Positions 7,875 to 16,483 of a stretch of 64,000 nt of DNA are shown here, in pieces. A program made the translations under genes and the position numbers. The notes under the pieces are model-generated. The model was not told the DNA's origin. It worked only from the letters and a program-made list of their open reading frames with translations, and made no database searches. The DNA lies in NCBI GenBank assembly GCA_963806685.1, contig CAWDZB010000021.1, positions 62,001-126,000 on the forward strand, read 5' to 3'. Source of the DNA: DDH964 sp963806685 (lineage in GTDB: Bacteria; Desulfobacterota; Desulfuromonadia; Desulfuromonadales; DDH964). The stretch's first letter is position 1, and the number at the start of each line of letters is the position of its first letter.

Positions 7875-9335
7875 ATGACAAGACTTGGCCTGTGCCTGCT
7901 GCTGTCGTTCCTCATCACGTTCCCCTTTGCCCGGGCGCAGGCTGCGCCCGGCGCCGCCCTGCAGATCTTCACCGAGGAATATCCCCCCCTCAGCTTCGCG
8001 GCGGACGGCCAGGTGACCGGCCTGGCTACGGAGGTGGTCCGGGAGCTTCTGAAGCGGACCGCAACCCCGGGAGAGATCCGCCTGGTCCCCTGGCAGGAAG
8101 GGTACCGGACGGTTCGGGAAGAACCCGATACCGCCCTCTTCTCCACCGCCATGACTCCGGAGCGCAAGGAGCAGTTCCAGTGGGTCGGGCCGATCGGCAT
8201 CCTGGAGACCAATTTCTATGCGCCCCGGGGGTCCGGGATGGAAATCCTCACCCTGGAGGCGGCGAAAGGAGTCCACAGAATCGCCACGGTGCCCGGCTAC
8301 TACAGCGAACAGCTCCTGAAACAGGCCGGGTTCGCTAACCTGGAGAGTTGTGCCAGCGAAGCGGAGGCACTGAAAAAACTGCTGGGCGGGGAGGTGCAAC
8401 TGGTGGTCGGCACCAATACCGCCCTCCCGGCGGCTTTGCAAAAAATAGGGGCTAAGCCGGGGGACGTGAAGAGCGTCTTCAACCTGTCGACGGACCTGAC
8501 CTACCTGGCCTTCTCCAAGGCGACCCCGGCCAAGCAGGTGGAACGCTGGCAGCAGGCGCTGGATGCGATGAAGCGGGACGGCACCTTCGGGAAGATTTAT
8601 GCCCGCTGGCTTCCCGCCGAGACGCCCCCCGGCATCTACCTGATGATGACCGAGCAGTATCCGCCCGTCACCTTCCTGAAGGACGGCAAAGCGGGCGGGC
8701 TGGTGACCGACATGGTCCTGGAGATCGCGGCGCGCCGCAAGCTCCCGGCCGACATCCGCGTCACATCCTGGAAGAACGCCTACGACATGGCCCTGCTGAA
8801 TCCGAACGTGGTGCTGTTCAGCACCGAGCGCACCCCGCAGCGGGAAAATCTGTTCCAGTGGGTCGGGCCGGTCGGCCGCAACAGCGCCGTATTCTATGCC
8901 AAAAAGGGCTCCCGGATCCGGGTGAAGAGCCTGGAGGACGCCCGGGCGTTGGACGCCATCGCCACCACCAGCGACTGGTTCACAGAGCAGTACCTGCAAG
9001 AGGAGGGGTTTGCCAACCTGGTCAGTTCGCCCGATCCGGCCGAAAGCGTCCGGCAGCTGATGGAGGGGAGGGTACAGCTTTCGATCTTCACCGACCTCAC
9101 CGTTCCGGAGATCGTCCGGGAAGCCGGCTACCGCATGGAGGATCTGGAACCGGTCTTCACCGTCACCCGGACCGATTTCTACATCGCCTTCTCCCGGGGG
9201 ACCCCCGCCGCCGAGGTGGCGGCGTGGCAGGCGACTCTGGACGCCATGAAAAAGGATGGCACCTTCGAATCGATCTACCGGCGTTATCTGCCTGCAGCCG
9301 ATTTGGCGGACCTGATCCGAACGGGCGCGCACTGA
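7875..9335 (+). CDS. Tandem-domain periplasmic solute-binding protein (SBP family 3-like, duplicated)
   Basis: 486 aa with a signal peptide cleaved near residue 24 (FARAQA). Two consecutive homologous lobed domains follow, about 26-253 and 254-480. Each opens with EYPP/QYPP, has an LFST..TPER/PQR..FQWVGP block, and ends with LDAMK(R/K)DGTF..IY.R(W/Y)LPA. This is an amino-acid-binding (SBP_bac_3) fold used twice in one chain. No permease, ATPase, kinase or cyclase domain is attached or adjacent, so a transport partner is missing locally. It may serve as a ligand sensor or scavenging protein. The ribosome site GGGAGG lies upstream of ATG 7875. Confidence 0.8.
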   Translation: MTRLGLCLLLSFLITFPFARAQAAPGAALQIFTEEYPPLSFAADGQVTGLATEVVRELLKRTATPGEIRLVPWQEGYRTVREEPDTALFSTAMTPERKEQFQWVGPIGILETNFYAPRGSGMEILTLEAAKGVHRIATVPGYYSEQLLKQAGFANLESCASEAEALKKLLGGEVQLVVGTNTALPAALQKIGAKPGDVKSVFNLSTDLTYLAFSKATPAKQVERWQQALDAMKRDGTFGKIYARWLPAETPPGIYLMMTEQYPPVTFLKDGKAGGLVTDMVLEIAARRKLPADIRVTSWKNAYDMALLNPNVVLFSTERTPQRENLFQWVGPVGRNSAVFYAKKGSRIRVKSLEDARALDAIATTSDWFTEQYLQEEGFANLVSSPDPAESVRQLMEGRVQLSIFTDLTVPEIVREAGYRMEDLEPVFTVTRTDFYIAFSRGTPAAEVAAWQATLDAMKKDGTFESIYRRYLPAADLADLIRTGAH

Positions 9336-9398
9336 CGGTCATCCCCGGAGGCGGACGCGGGTGGAATGTCGGGTCAACCCCAACCAGGGAGGACGGCC

Positions 9399-9542
9399 AT
9401 GGTAGGGAATCTGTTCAACCGGCTGCGGCTGAAGAGTCTGACGGGGAAGCATGGGTTCGCCCCCTACGCCACGGAGTGGTGGCACTTCACCCTGCGCCGC
9501 GAACCCTCCCCGAAGACCTATTTCGACTTCTCCGTCCAATAG
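9399..9542 (+). pseudogene. 3' remnant of a D-alanyl-D-alanine dipeptidase (VanX/DdpX family)
   Basis: A 47-residue frame holds only the C-terminal end of the family: NRLRLKSL.., then GFAPYATEWWHFTLRREP.., ending TYFDFSVQ. EWWHF carries a zinc-binding His of VanX-type enzymes. Full-length members are about 180-250 aa, and the upstream Zn ligands (SxHxxGxAxD region) are absent. Upstream codons in frame give no further family sequence. It therefore looks like a decayed gene with only the last exon-sized piece left, possibly mobilised with the neighbouring cell-wall genes. Confidence 0.75.
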
Positions 9543-9663
9543 GGACGTCCCGGCTATTGGCTCTGGCCTGCCGGGCCCGAAAGGGGTAGACTTGCCACGG
9601 GGCCCGCCGGCGCAGTTGCCGGGGGCCACTGCCGTTCACCCCAGTCGACAAGGACCCGTACCG

Positions 9664-12339
9664 ATGAAGCATCACCTGTTTTTGCTGGTCGCCCTTCTTT
9701 CCCTTCTGCTCCCGTCTCTGCCCGTTCCCGCCTCCGCAGACGTTGTCGCCCCCGGCGGCGAGGTGCTGCGCGCCACCCTCGACAACGGCCTGCAGGTGGT
9801 CATCGTCCGCAATGACCTGGCCCCGGTGGTCACCACCCAGCTCAACTACCTGGCCGGGGCCGACGAGACCCCGGCCGGTTTCCCCGGCATGGCCCATGCC
9901 CAGGAGCACATGATGTTCCGCGGCAGTCCCGGGCTCTCTGCCGACCAACTGGCCAACATCATCGCCGCCATGGGCGGGGAATTCAACGCCGAAACCCAGC
10001 AGACCATCACCCAGTACTACTTCACCGTCCCCGCCGATGACCTGCGCGTCGCCCTGCACGTCGAGGCGCTGCGCATGGCCGACAGCCTCGACAGCGACGC
10101 CCTGTGGGGGAAGGAGCGCGGCGCCATCGAGCAGGAAGTGGCGCAGGACCTTTCCAATCCCGAGTACCGCTTCTACACCCAGCTGCTGCAGAAAATGTAC
10201 GCGGGAACCCCCTATGCCCACGACGCCCTTGGCACCAAAGACTCCTTCGACAAGACCACCGGCAAAATGCTGCACAAGTTTCACCGCGACTGGTACGCGC
10301 CCAACAACGCCATCCTGGTGATCGTCGGCGGAGTCGAGCCGCAGGCGACCCTGGCCATGGTCAAGGAGCTGTTCGGCGGTATTCCGCCCCGCCCGCTGCC
10401 GCCGCACCCGGCGGTCAAACTCTCCCCCCTGAAACCGGCCACCATCCGCCTGGAGACCGACCGTCCCTACGGTATGGCGGTGGTCGCCTACCGCCTGCCG
10501 GGCTACGCCAGTCCCGACTTCGCCGCCGGCCAGGTGCTGGCCGACGTCCTCTCCAGCCAACGTGGCGACCTCTACGCCCTGGTTCCGCAGGGCGCGGCCC
10601 TTTATGCTGGCTTCAGCGCCGAGCCGCTGCCCGAGGCCTGCACCGGTTATGCGCTGGCGGCTTTCCCGGCCGGGGGGGACGGCGATGCCCTGCTGAAGCG
10701 GATGCAGGGCATCGTCGCCGCCTACCTCAAGGGCGGCTTTCCGGCCGAGCTGGTGGCGGCCGCCAAGCGCCGCGAGATCGCCGCCGCCGAATTCGCCAAG
10801 ACCTCGATCCCCGGCCTGGCCGACGCCTGGTCGCAGGCGGTGGCGGTGGAGGGGCGCCACTCCCCGGCCGACGATTTGGCGGCGATCGCCCGGGTCACTC
10901 CGGCAGATGTGGCGCGCGTCGCCCGGAACTACCTGGACAACGGGCGGGCGGTGACAGCGGTCCTCACCCCGCGCCCCTCGGGGAAACCGGCCGCCGCCAA
11001 GGGCTACGGCGGCGGCGAATCCTTCGCCCCGACGGTGACCAAAACGGTCGCCCTGCCGGACTGGGCCAAGGACGTCGCGGCCAGCGCCGAAACCCTGCCG
11101 TCGGCCCTGGCGCCGGCCGACAGCGTGCTGCCCAACGGCCTGCGGCTGATCGTCCTCCCCTCGACCATCAGCAAGACCGTGAGCCTGTTCGGCGCCGTCC
11201 GCCACAACGCTGATCTGCAGGCGCCCAAGGGGCAGGAGGGGGTCGACCAGGTGCTCGGCGATCTCTTCGAGTACGGCTCGACCACTCGTGATCGCCTCGC
11301 CTATCGCAAGGCCCTCGACGACATCGCCGCCGACGCCTCGGCCGGCACCAGCTTTTCGCTGCAGGTGCTGAGCGAGCACTTCGCCGAAGGGGTCAAGTTG
11401 CTCGCCGACAACCTGCTCCATCCGGCGCTGCCGAAGGCGGCCTTCGAGGTGGTGCGCAAGCAGACCGCCGCCTCCCTGGCCGGAGAGCTGCAGAGCCCGC
11501 GCTACCTGGCGCGGCGTGCCCTGCACGAAGGGATTTATCCGAAAAACGACCCGGCGCTGCGCCAGGCGACCCCCAAGACGGTGGCAAAGCTCAGCCTCGA
11601 CGACGTCAAGGCCTACTACCGGCAGGTCTTTCGTCCCGACCTGACGACCATCGTGGTGGTCGGCGACGTCGATCCTGCTACCGCCCGCCAGGTGGTGACC
11701 AGGGCCTTTGGCTCCTGGCAGGCCAAGGGGCCGAAGCCGGTCACCGACCTGCCCCCGGTCCCCCCCAACGGTCCGGCGGCGAGCACCGTTCCCGACACCA
11801 GCCGGGTGCAGGACGAGGTTACCCTGGCCCAGACCCTCAACCTGGTGCGCTCCAACCCCGACTATTACCCGCTGCAGGTCGGCAGCCACATCCTCGCCGG
11901 GGCCTTCTATGCCACCCGCCTCTACCGCGACCTGCGCGAGGAGTCGGGGCTGGTCTACGCCGTCGAGGCGGCCCTGCACGCCGGCAAGACCCGCTCCAGC
12001 TTCGCGGTCTTCTTCGCCTGCGACCCGGCCAACGTCACCAAGGCCCGGAGGCTGGTGATCCGCGACCTGAAGCAGCTGCAGAGCGACCCGGCGAAAGACG
12101 CCGAGCTTAGCCAGGCCAAGACCTTGCTGCTGCGCCAGCTGCTCCTCTCCCGCGACGATCTAGACCAGGTCGGAAGCGAGCTGCTTTCCCTCACCCAGCA
12201 GGACCTGCCCCTCGACCAGCCGCTGCGTACCGCCCGTCACTACAAGCAGGTCACCGCCGCCCAGGTCCAGAAGGCCTTTTCCCACTATGTGCGTCCCGAC
12301 GACCTGGTCCAGGTGGTTCTCGGGCCGCCGCCGCACTAG
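9664..12339 (+). CDS. Secreted M16 (pitrilysin-like) zinc peptidase, two-repeat form
   Basis: 891 aa from ATG 9664 (AAGGA upstream), which exposes a signal peptide ending near residue 25 (VPASADV). The first half has the inverted zinc motif His78-A-Q-Glu81-His82 (AHAQEHMMFRG) and a downstream acidic helix (ERGAIEQEVAQD, probable third ligand Glu158). The second half repeats the M16 fold without the HxxEH motif, as in pitrilysin-type and bacterial PqqL/processing-peptidase-like proteins (GRAVTAVLTPRP..., then LYRDLREESGLVY near residue 760). Expected to act in the periplasm on peptides or small proteins. No partner subunit gene is adjacent; the active and inactive halves are on one chain. Confidence 0.9.
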   Translation: MKHHLFLLVALLSLLLPSLPVPASADVVAPGGEVLRATLDNGLQVVIVRNDLAPVVTTQLNYLAGADETPAGFPGMAHAQEHMMFRGSPGLSADQLANIIAAMGGEFNAETQQTITQYYFTVPADDLRVALHVEALRMADSLDSDALWGKERGAIEQEVAQDLSNPEYRFYTQLLQKMYAGTPYAHDALGTKDSFDKTTGKMLHKFHRDWYAPNNAILVIVGGVEPQATLAMVKELFGGIPPRPLPPHPAVKLSPLKPATIRLETDRPYGMAVVAYRLPGYASPDFAAGQVLADVLSSQRGDLYALVPQGAALYAGFSAEPLPEACTGYALAAFPAGGDGDALLKRMQGIVAAYLKGGFPAELVAAAKRREIAAAEFAKTSIPGLADAWSQAVAVEGRHSPADDLAAIARVTPADVARVARNYLDNGRAVTAVLTPRPSGKPAAAKGYGGGESFAPTVTKTVALPDWAKDVAASAETLPSALAPADSVLPNGLRLIVLPSTISKTVSLFGAVRHNADLQAPKGQEGVDQVLGDLFEYGSTTRDRLAYRKALDDIAADASAGTSFSLQVLSEHFAEGVKLLADNLLHPALPKAAFEVVRKQTAASLAGELQSPRYLARRALHEGIYPKNDPALRQATPKTVAKLSLDDVKAYYRQVFRPDLTTIVVVGDVDPATARQVVTRAFGSWQAKGPKPVTDLPPVPPNGPAASTVPDTSRVQDEVTLAQTLNLVRSNPDYYPLQVGSHILAGAFYATRLYRDLREESGLVYAVEAALHAGKTRSSFAVFFACDPANVTKARRLVIRDLKQLQSDPAKDAELSQAKTLLLRQLLLSRDDLDQVGSELLSLTQQDLPLDQPLRTARHYKQVTAAQVQKAFSHYVRPDDLVQVVLGPPPH

Positions 12340-12411
12340 CATGAACAGGGAAGGGGCGGCCTTGCGGATGGTTCCTAGGATAGTTTCCAATTGTCTCCTT
12401 ATGATGGTGCC

Positions 12412-13089
12412 ATGATGCCCTGGAAACTACTCGATAAGGCACCGATACCGGGTAACGCCGGCGAGCTTCAGCTCTACCAGCGCGATTCCGAATTTTCCAT
12501 CAGCATCGTTGGCGGTGGTGTCCTGATGAGCACCTGGGCTCATCGGTCGGAGGACGCTCTGGCTGAGCTTGCTTGCCGCAAAATCGCCGGGCGTTCCCGG
12601 CCCCGGGTGCTGATCGGCGGCTTGGGGATGGGTTTTACGCTGGCCGCGGCATTGCAGCACCTTGGGGCCAACGGAGAAGTGGAGGTGGCCGAACTGGTGC
12701 CGGCCGTGGTGGAATGGAACCGACGCTATCTCGGGGAGTATGCGGGCCATCCGCTGCGGGATGCCCGGGCCACGGTTCGGGAAGGGGATGTCGCCAGGAT
12801 TCTGAAGGCTGCACGGCAGGCGTATGATGCCATCCTGCTCGATGTCGATAATGGCCCCGAGGGGTTAACCCGGAAAAAGAACGATTGGCTCTACTCGACC
12901 GACGGATTGACCGCCTCCTACCGAGCGTTGAGGCCGCAGGGAGTGCTTGCCGTCTGGTCCGCCGGACCTGACCGAGACTTCACGGCACGGCTGGAAAAAG
13001 TAGGTTTCGAGGTGAAACTCGCCCGGGAGTGGGAGCACGATAACAAAGAGGCGCTCCACACGATCTGGCTTGCTGAACGTGGGCCTTGA
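12412..13089 (+). CDS. Spermidine-synthase-like / class I methyltransferase-fold protein
   Basis: 225 aa from ATG 12412; an ATG at 12415 and a TTG at 12391 are alternatives. The Rossmann-like glycine loop is RVLIGGLGMGFTLAAAL, followed by an acidic strand end (VEVAELVPAVVEWNR) and AILLDVDNGPEGL. The layout resembles polyamine (spermidine) synthase catalytic domains, but it lacks an obvious polyamine-binding gate and is short for a true spermidine synthase (about 280 aa). Probably an SAM- or dcSAM-binding enzyme of unknown substrate. It is a single gene between an M16 protease and a lower-GC accessory strip. Confidence 0.7.
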   Translation: MMPWKLLDKAPIPGNAGELQLYQRDSEFSISIVGGGVLMSTWAHRSEDALAELACRKIAGRSRPRVLIGGLGMGFTLAAALQHLGANGEVEVAELVPAVVEWNRRYLGEYAGHPLRDARATVREGDVARILKAARQAYDAILLDVDNGPEGLTRKKNDWLYSTDGLTASYRALRPQGVLAVWSAGPDRDFTARLEKVGFEVKLAREWEHDNKEALHTIWLAERGP

Positions 13090-13444
13090 TTTTCTTGGGG
13101 ATTTGGCAAAGGGACAAGTCAGGGAAAAATGTGGCAAGGAAAGACCTGCCCCCTTGTCCCATGCCTCCTCCGCTTGGGCCGGGGTGCTTGAATTGGCAAA
13201 ACTTCGCAACCGAATCGCGCACAACCCCCTTGTTTTAGCGAGGGCGAATCAGCCTGAGCAAGGAGAGCCTGTTTACATTGGCATTTCGGAAGTGAAGGAC
13301 CTAAAACTTCCCAAAGATGGGGCGCTTCTTTCCAAGGCTTCGGTCGAGTTGTCAATGGATGAAATTGTCGCCTTGATTAAGTGGCTCGAGTCATTCCGTC
13401 TCGAATGGTGTGAATGTCGTGACAAATTGCGGACGCAATCATGA
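13070..13444 (+). CDS. Hypothetical protein or gene fragment with HEPN-like RNxxxH motif
   Basis: A 124-codon frame (first start TTG 13070) overlaps the end of the methyltransferase-like gene and has no clear ribosome site. Its middle reads LAKLRNRIAHNPLVLARAN, matching the R-x4-H signature of HEPN-type nucleases and related helical domains. Codon use and base composition are visibly less GC-rich than the neighbours, and the short length suggests a C-terminal fragment of a transferred defence-like or nucleotide-binding gene. It may be non-functional. Assignment to HEPN rests on one short motif. Confidence 0.4.
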   Translation: MLNVGLDFLGDLAKGQVREKCGKERPAPLSHASSAWAGVLELAKLRNRIAHNPLVLARANQPEQGEPVYIGISEVKDLKLPKDGALLSKASVELSMDEIVALIKWLESFRLEWCECRDKLRTQS

Positions 13445-13576
13445 ACGGCTTTTCCCTAACCCGGTGATGCAGGGGACGCTCCGTCTATCGGCGGCGCGCT
13501 CCTGACCTTGAACGTTGAGGCTGTAGAAAATCTGCGAACGTCTCTTTTCCACATCTTCCAATGGTCCTGCTCAATC

Positions 13577-13891
13577 TCACTTGGTTCTTAAAGCCATGAC
13601 ATAATCGGCAATACCTTCGATCTGCTCTTTGGTCAGAGAATCCTTGAAATTTGGCATTTTGTTACGACCGGTCTCGATCGTGGCGATTACCTCGTTACGG
13701 GGCAGGGTGCTGATTTTCAGGGAAATCTGGCGGACGTCGACCTTCAACGCCTTGGCTTTTTCCGTCTGGACATTGCCGTGGGCGCCGTGGCAACCGGCAC
13801 AGTGGGCGTTGTAGTCGGTTCGCCCATCGGCGAGGACCAGGCCCGGGCTGGCGATCAACATCATGCAGGTAAATAACAGCAGCTTCTTCAT
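13577..13891 (-). CDS. Small periplasmic monoheme cytochrome c
   Basis: 104 aa from the ATG at 13891, preceded by GGAG. It has a signal peptide (MKKLLLFTCMMLIASPGLVLA), one CAGCH heme site near the mature N-terminus, and a C-terminal KMPNF in which Met is the probable sixth ligand, followed by the closing helix LTKEQIEGIADYVMALR. This is a class I cytochrome c fold of minimal size (about 80 residues mature). Likely a soluble electron shuttle. It is isolated from the cbb3 cluster at 20901-29649 but could serve it. No partner enzyme is adjacent. Confidence 0.88.
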   Translation of the reverse strand: MKKLLLFTCMMLIASPGLVLADGRTDYNAHCAGCHGAHGNVQTEKAKALKVDVRQISLKISTLPRNEVIATIETGRNKMPNFKDSLTKEQIEGIADYVMALRTK

Positions 13892-14105
13892 CGGCAGTCT
13901 CCATTTTTGAGGGGGCTTACATTGTACACGAAAAGTCATGGTTCCTCTTTTGCTGTCCCCGGCCCCACCAGGGGGGTGCTTACCCAAGGTGATCCAGGTC
14001 ATTGCGTTTCCTTCCGACTTCCCTATCATCCACCTCGCCCCTGTGAGAAATTTGTCAGATTGGATTGATATTTTTTCATGGCACTTTCAACCGGAGGGGG
14101 TTCCC

Positions 14106-14204
14106 ATGTTGTCCGTTTACCTGGTCTTTGGCTGCATGGCTGTCCTTGAAATCATTTGCCTTTACCTGCTTTGGCAGCACTTGCGCCCGCCCAAGGACTA
14201 TTGA
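14106..14204 (+). CDS. 32-aa single-pass membrane microprotein
   Basis: ATG 14106 is preceded by a strong GGAGGGGG ribosome site 4-8 nt upstream. The 32-residue product is one hydrophobic segment (VYLVFGCMAVLEIICLYLLW) with a charged C-terminal tail (LRPPKDY). Its size and shape resemble respiratory-complex microproteins, but no homologue can be named. It diverges from the monoheme cytochrome gene on the other strand, about 215 nt away. Confidence 0.5.
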   Translation: MLSVYLVFGCMAVLEIICLYLLWQHLRPPKDY

Positions 14205-14616
14205 TTTAACAGTCTGCCCTGACGATCCTTCAACGGCTCAATCATTTTTTTCCCAGCCACCGGGATGCATATCGCTCGGCCTGCCGCCTGACTGTATTCC
14301 CCCAAAGTCCCCCGTACGGCACTATTGGCATCCTTCCAGGGAATTTCTCCTGGCCAGGCCTGACCTCCGAGGTGTCTCGGCAGGGCCAACAGGCCTCAGC
14401 ATTCCTCTAGACACAACCACCTGCAGCGGGCACCAGAACTGCGACGTCAATCTTCGCTCCAAAAATACTTGGTTTATATTGCAGTTTCACAAGGCACTTA
14501 AGGTGTAAGAAATTGACGCGTTGTTGACCTGGGTTCAAAAATTCAAAAATGTCCCGCTAGGGCTCGAGTCTTGACTTCCACGATCCCTGACATCCCAGGG
14601 CGCAGTCTTAAACACC
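14205..14616. other. Gene-free stretch
   Basis: About 400 nt with no convincing frame, ribosome site or RNA gene. Composition is less GC-rich than the flanks, with short direct repetition (TTCAAAAATTCAAAAATG, 14534-14552). It ends at a hairpin that terminates the minus-strand deacetylase gene. Confidence 0.5.
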
Positions 14617-14644
14617 AAGGCCCACCCCTCCAGGGATGGGCCTT
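14617..14644 (-). terminator. Terminator hairpin after the truncated deacetylase gene
   Basis: AAGGCCCA (14617-14624) pairs with TGGGCCTT (14637-14644). On the minus strand it lies directly after the deacetylase stop codon and is followed by a short T-containing tail. Confidence 0.6.
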
Positions 14645-14647
14645 TCG

Positions 14648-15301
14648 TCACGGCTGTCCCATTCTTTCCTGCGAGGGAGCCAGCAGCTCGGAGACGGTGG
14701 CCAGCCTCAGGCCACGCCCGCGCAGGTCGTCGATCACCGCCTGCAGCGCTTCGGCGGTATGCCGGCCGGGGCCGTTGGCGTGCATGATGATGATCGAGCC
14801 GTTGCGGGCATGGCGATAAATCGTGGCGACGATAGCTGCCGCCGAAACCTTCGGGTTGGTATCGCCAGTGACGACGTCCAGCTGGATGGCCGGCAGACCG
14901 GCGGCGGTCACCAGCTGCAGGGAGTGCTGGTCCCAGGTGCCGTAGGGGAAGCGAAAAAGGGCAGGGGTACGGCCGGTCAGGGACTGCATCTCGTTCCGGG
15001 TGCGGTCGAGTTGGCTGGTGATAGCGGTGGCATCGAACCGGGGGAAATCGGGATGGCTCCAGGAATGGCTGCCGAGTTCGAGGAAGGGGACCGTCGCCAG
15101 GCGGCGGACCTCGGCGGGGTGGCCCGGTTTCTGGCAGAGGTCGAAGATCAGGGCGACCCGCTGCTGGTCGCGGGGGCCATGGTCGACTGGCCCGGGTGTC
15201 GCAGCCAGGGCGGGCAGGGTGAGCGCCAGCAGCCAGCAGCCGAACAGCCAGGCCAGCAAGTTCCTGCCCGAATGGCCAGGGTGTGCAGTCATATCGGCCA
15301 T
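14648..15301 (-). CDS. Polysaccharide deacetylase homologue with internal deletion
   Basis: 217 aa; the ATG at 15301 has AGGAG 9 nt upstream. N-terminal signal or anchor segment (LLAWLFGCWLLALTLPALA). NodB-type landmarks: VALIFDLCQ (motif 1), ELGSHSWSHPDF (motif 2), ALFRFPYGTWDQ (motif 3) and SIIIMHANGPGRH. Only a few residues (KPG) separate FDLCQ from HPAEVRRLA; in the intact paralogue at 7029 the same interval is 33 residues and holds the strand and helix leading to PATLFI. So about 30 residues of the core fold are missing in frame. The metal His pair is present, but folding is doubtful. It may be a decaying gene or a minimal variant. A terminator separates it from the aminomutase gene upstream. 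Confidence 0.75.
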   Translation of the reverse strand: MADMTAHPGHSGRNLLAWLFGCWLLALTLPALAATPGPVDHGPRDQQRVALIFDLCQKPGHPAEVRRLATVPFLELGSHSWSHPDFPRFDATAITSQLDRTRNEMQSLTGRTPALFRFPYGTWDQHSLQLVTAAGLPAIQLDVVTGDTNPKVSAAAIVATIYRHARNGSIIIMHANGPGRHTAEALQAVIDDLRGRGLRLATVSELLAPSQERMGQP

Positions 15302-15316
15302 CCTGGAATGCTCCTG

Positions 15317-15350
15317 ACGAAAACGGGGGGCGGCCTTTTCGGCCCCCCCC
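15317..15350 (-). terminator. Terminator after the aminomutase operon
   Basis: On the minus strand a G8-C2 arm pairs with GGCCGCCCCCC around a GAAAA loop, followed by GTTTTCGT. It lies between the aminomutase stop (15380) and the deacetylase start (15301) and should end the four-gene operon. Confidence 0.75.
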
Positions 15351-15379
15351 CTCTTGATGGTTGTTTCCCGCAGCCCGGT

Positions 15380-16465
15380 TCAGCGGTCCTCGTTGACCAC
15401 TTGGCGCTGCTCCTCGATCACCTGTTGCCGCGGGTTGTCGTAGCGGTAGGTCTCGCCGCGGTAGTTCTTGAGTACTACTTCTTCACCAAGGCTCTGCAGG
15501 TAGTCGGGCAGGATCGGGATCTTGCCGCCGCCGCCGGGGGCGTCGATGACGTAGGCCGGCACACCCATGCCGCTGGTGTGGCCGCGCAGGGCGCGGATGA
15601 TTTCGATTCCCTCCTCGACGCTGGTGCGGAAGTGGTCGGTCCCCTGTACCAGGTCGGCCTGGTAAAGGTAGTAGGGCTTGACGCGGATGGTCAGGAGCTT
15701 CTGCATCAGCCGCTTCATCACCGCCGGGTCGTCGTTGACGCCGCGCAGCAGCACCGTCTGGTTGCCCAGGGGAATGCCGGCGTCTGCCAGCCGACCGCAG
15801 GCCTTGGCGGCAGTCTCGGTGATCTCGTCCGGGTGGTTGAAGTGGGTGTTGATGTAAAGCGGGTGGTACTTGCGCAGCACGCGCACCAGGTTGGGGGTGA
15901 TGCGCTGCGGCAGGACTACCGGCACGCGGCTGCCGATGCGGATGATCTCCAGGCTCGGGATCGCCCGCAGCTCTTTGAGTATCCACTCCAGCCGCTCGTC
16001 GGCCAGCAGCAGCGGGTCGCCGCCGGAGAGGATGACGTCGCGGATCTGTGGGTGCGCACGGATGTAGTCGATGCCGGCCTGCAGGGTTTCGCGAGTGATG
16101 ACCATGTGCTCGCCGCCGACCTTGCGCTTGCGGGTGCAGAAGCGGCAGTACATGGCGCATTCCGACGAGACCAGAAAGAGCGCTCGGTCGGGATAGCGGT
16201 GGACCAGGTTCGGCACCGGGCTCTGGTTCTCCTCCTCCAGCGGATCGGCGACGCAGACTGCGTCCTGCAGCTCCTCGACGGCGGGGACTGCCTGGCGCCA
16301 GATCGGGTCGCCGACCTCGCGGATCAGGCCGAGATAGTAGGGGTTGACGCGCATCGGGTAGGCGGCCGCCACGGCCTCGAGCGGCTGGGGGTCGACGCCG
16401 AAGCGCCGGGTCAGATTTCCGGGACGGGTGATGCTTGCCTGCAACAGTTTCTGCCAGGTCTCCAT
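15380..16465 (-). CDS. KamA/AblA-family lysine 2,3-aminomutase (radical SAM, PLP)
   Basis: 361 aa. The radical-SAM cluster motif is Cys103-x3-Cys107-x2-Cys110 (SSECAMYCRFCTRKRKVG), the CTRKRKVG form typical of KamA rather than EpmB. ILSGGDPLLL is the next SAM-binding element. Lys315 in DAPGGGGKIPIL is the expected PLP lysine. Known family members convert L-lysine to L-beta-lysine. The chain is shorter than clostridial KamA (about 416 aa), with the difference at the ends. It is the last gene of a minus-strand operon after two ATP-grasp ligases and a GNAT, 18 nt after the GNAT stop. This context differs from the two-gene ablAB osmolyte system, so lysine is the likely but unproven substrate. Confidence 0.88.
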   Translation of the reverse strand: METWQKLLQASITRPGNLTRRFGVDPQPLEAVAAAYPMRVNPYYLGLIREVGDPIWRQAVPAVEELQDAVCVADPLEEENQSPVPNLVHRYPDRALFLVSSECAMYCRFCTRKRKVGGEHMVITRETLQAGIDYIRAHPQIRDVILSGGDPLLLADERLEWILKELRAIPSLEIIRIGSRVPVVLPQRITPNLVRVLRKYHPLYINTHFNHPDEITETAAKACGRLADAGIPLGNQTVLLRGVNDDPAVMKRLMQKLLTIRVKPYYLYQADLVQGTDHFRTSVEEGIEIIRALRGHTSGMGVPAYVIDAPGGGGKIPILPDYLQSLGEEVVLKNYRGETYRYDNPRQQVIEEQRQVVNEDR

Positions 16466-16483
16466 CCTCTTGGTATCTCCTCC

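Noticed and set aside
9487..11979. An 830-codon open frame antisense to the M16 peptidase
   Set aside because: Same shadow effect; Gly/Arg/Val-rich product without recognisable domains.
13445..13576. 32-codon minus-strand frame between the HEPN-like fragment and the cytochrome gene
   Set aside because: No ribosome site, Ser/Pro/Ala-rich and no recognisable family; not supportable as a gene.
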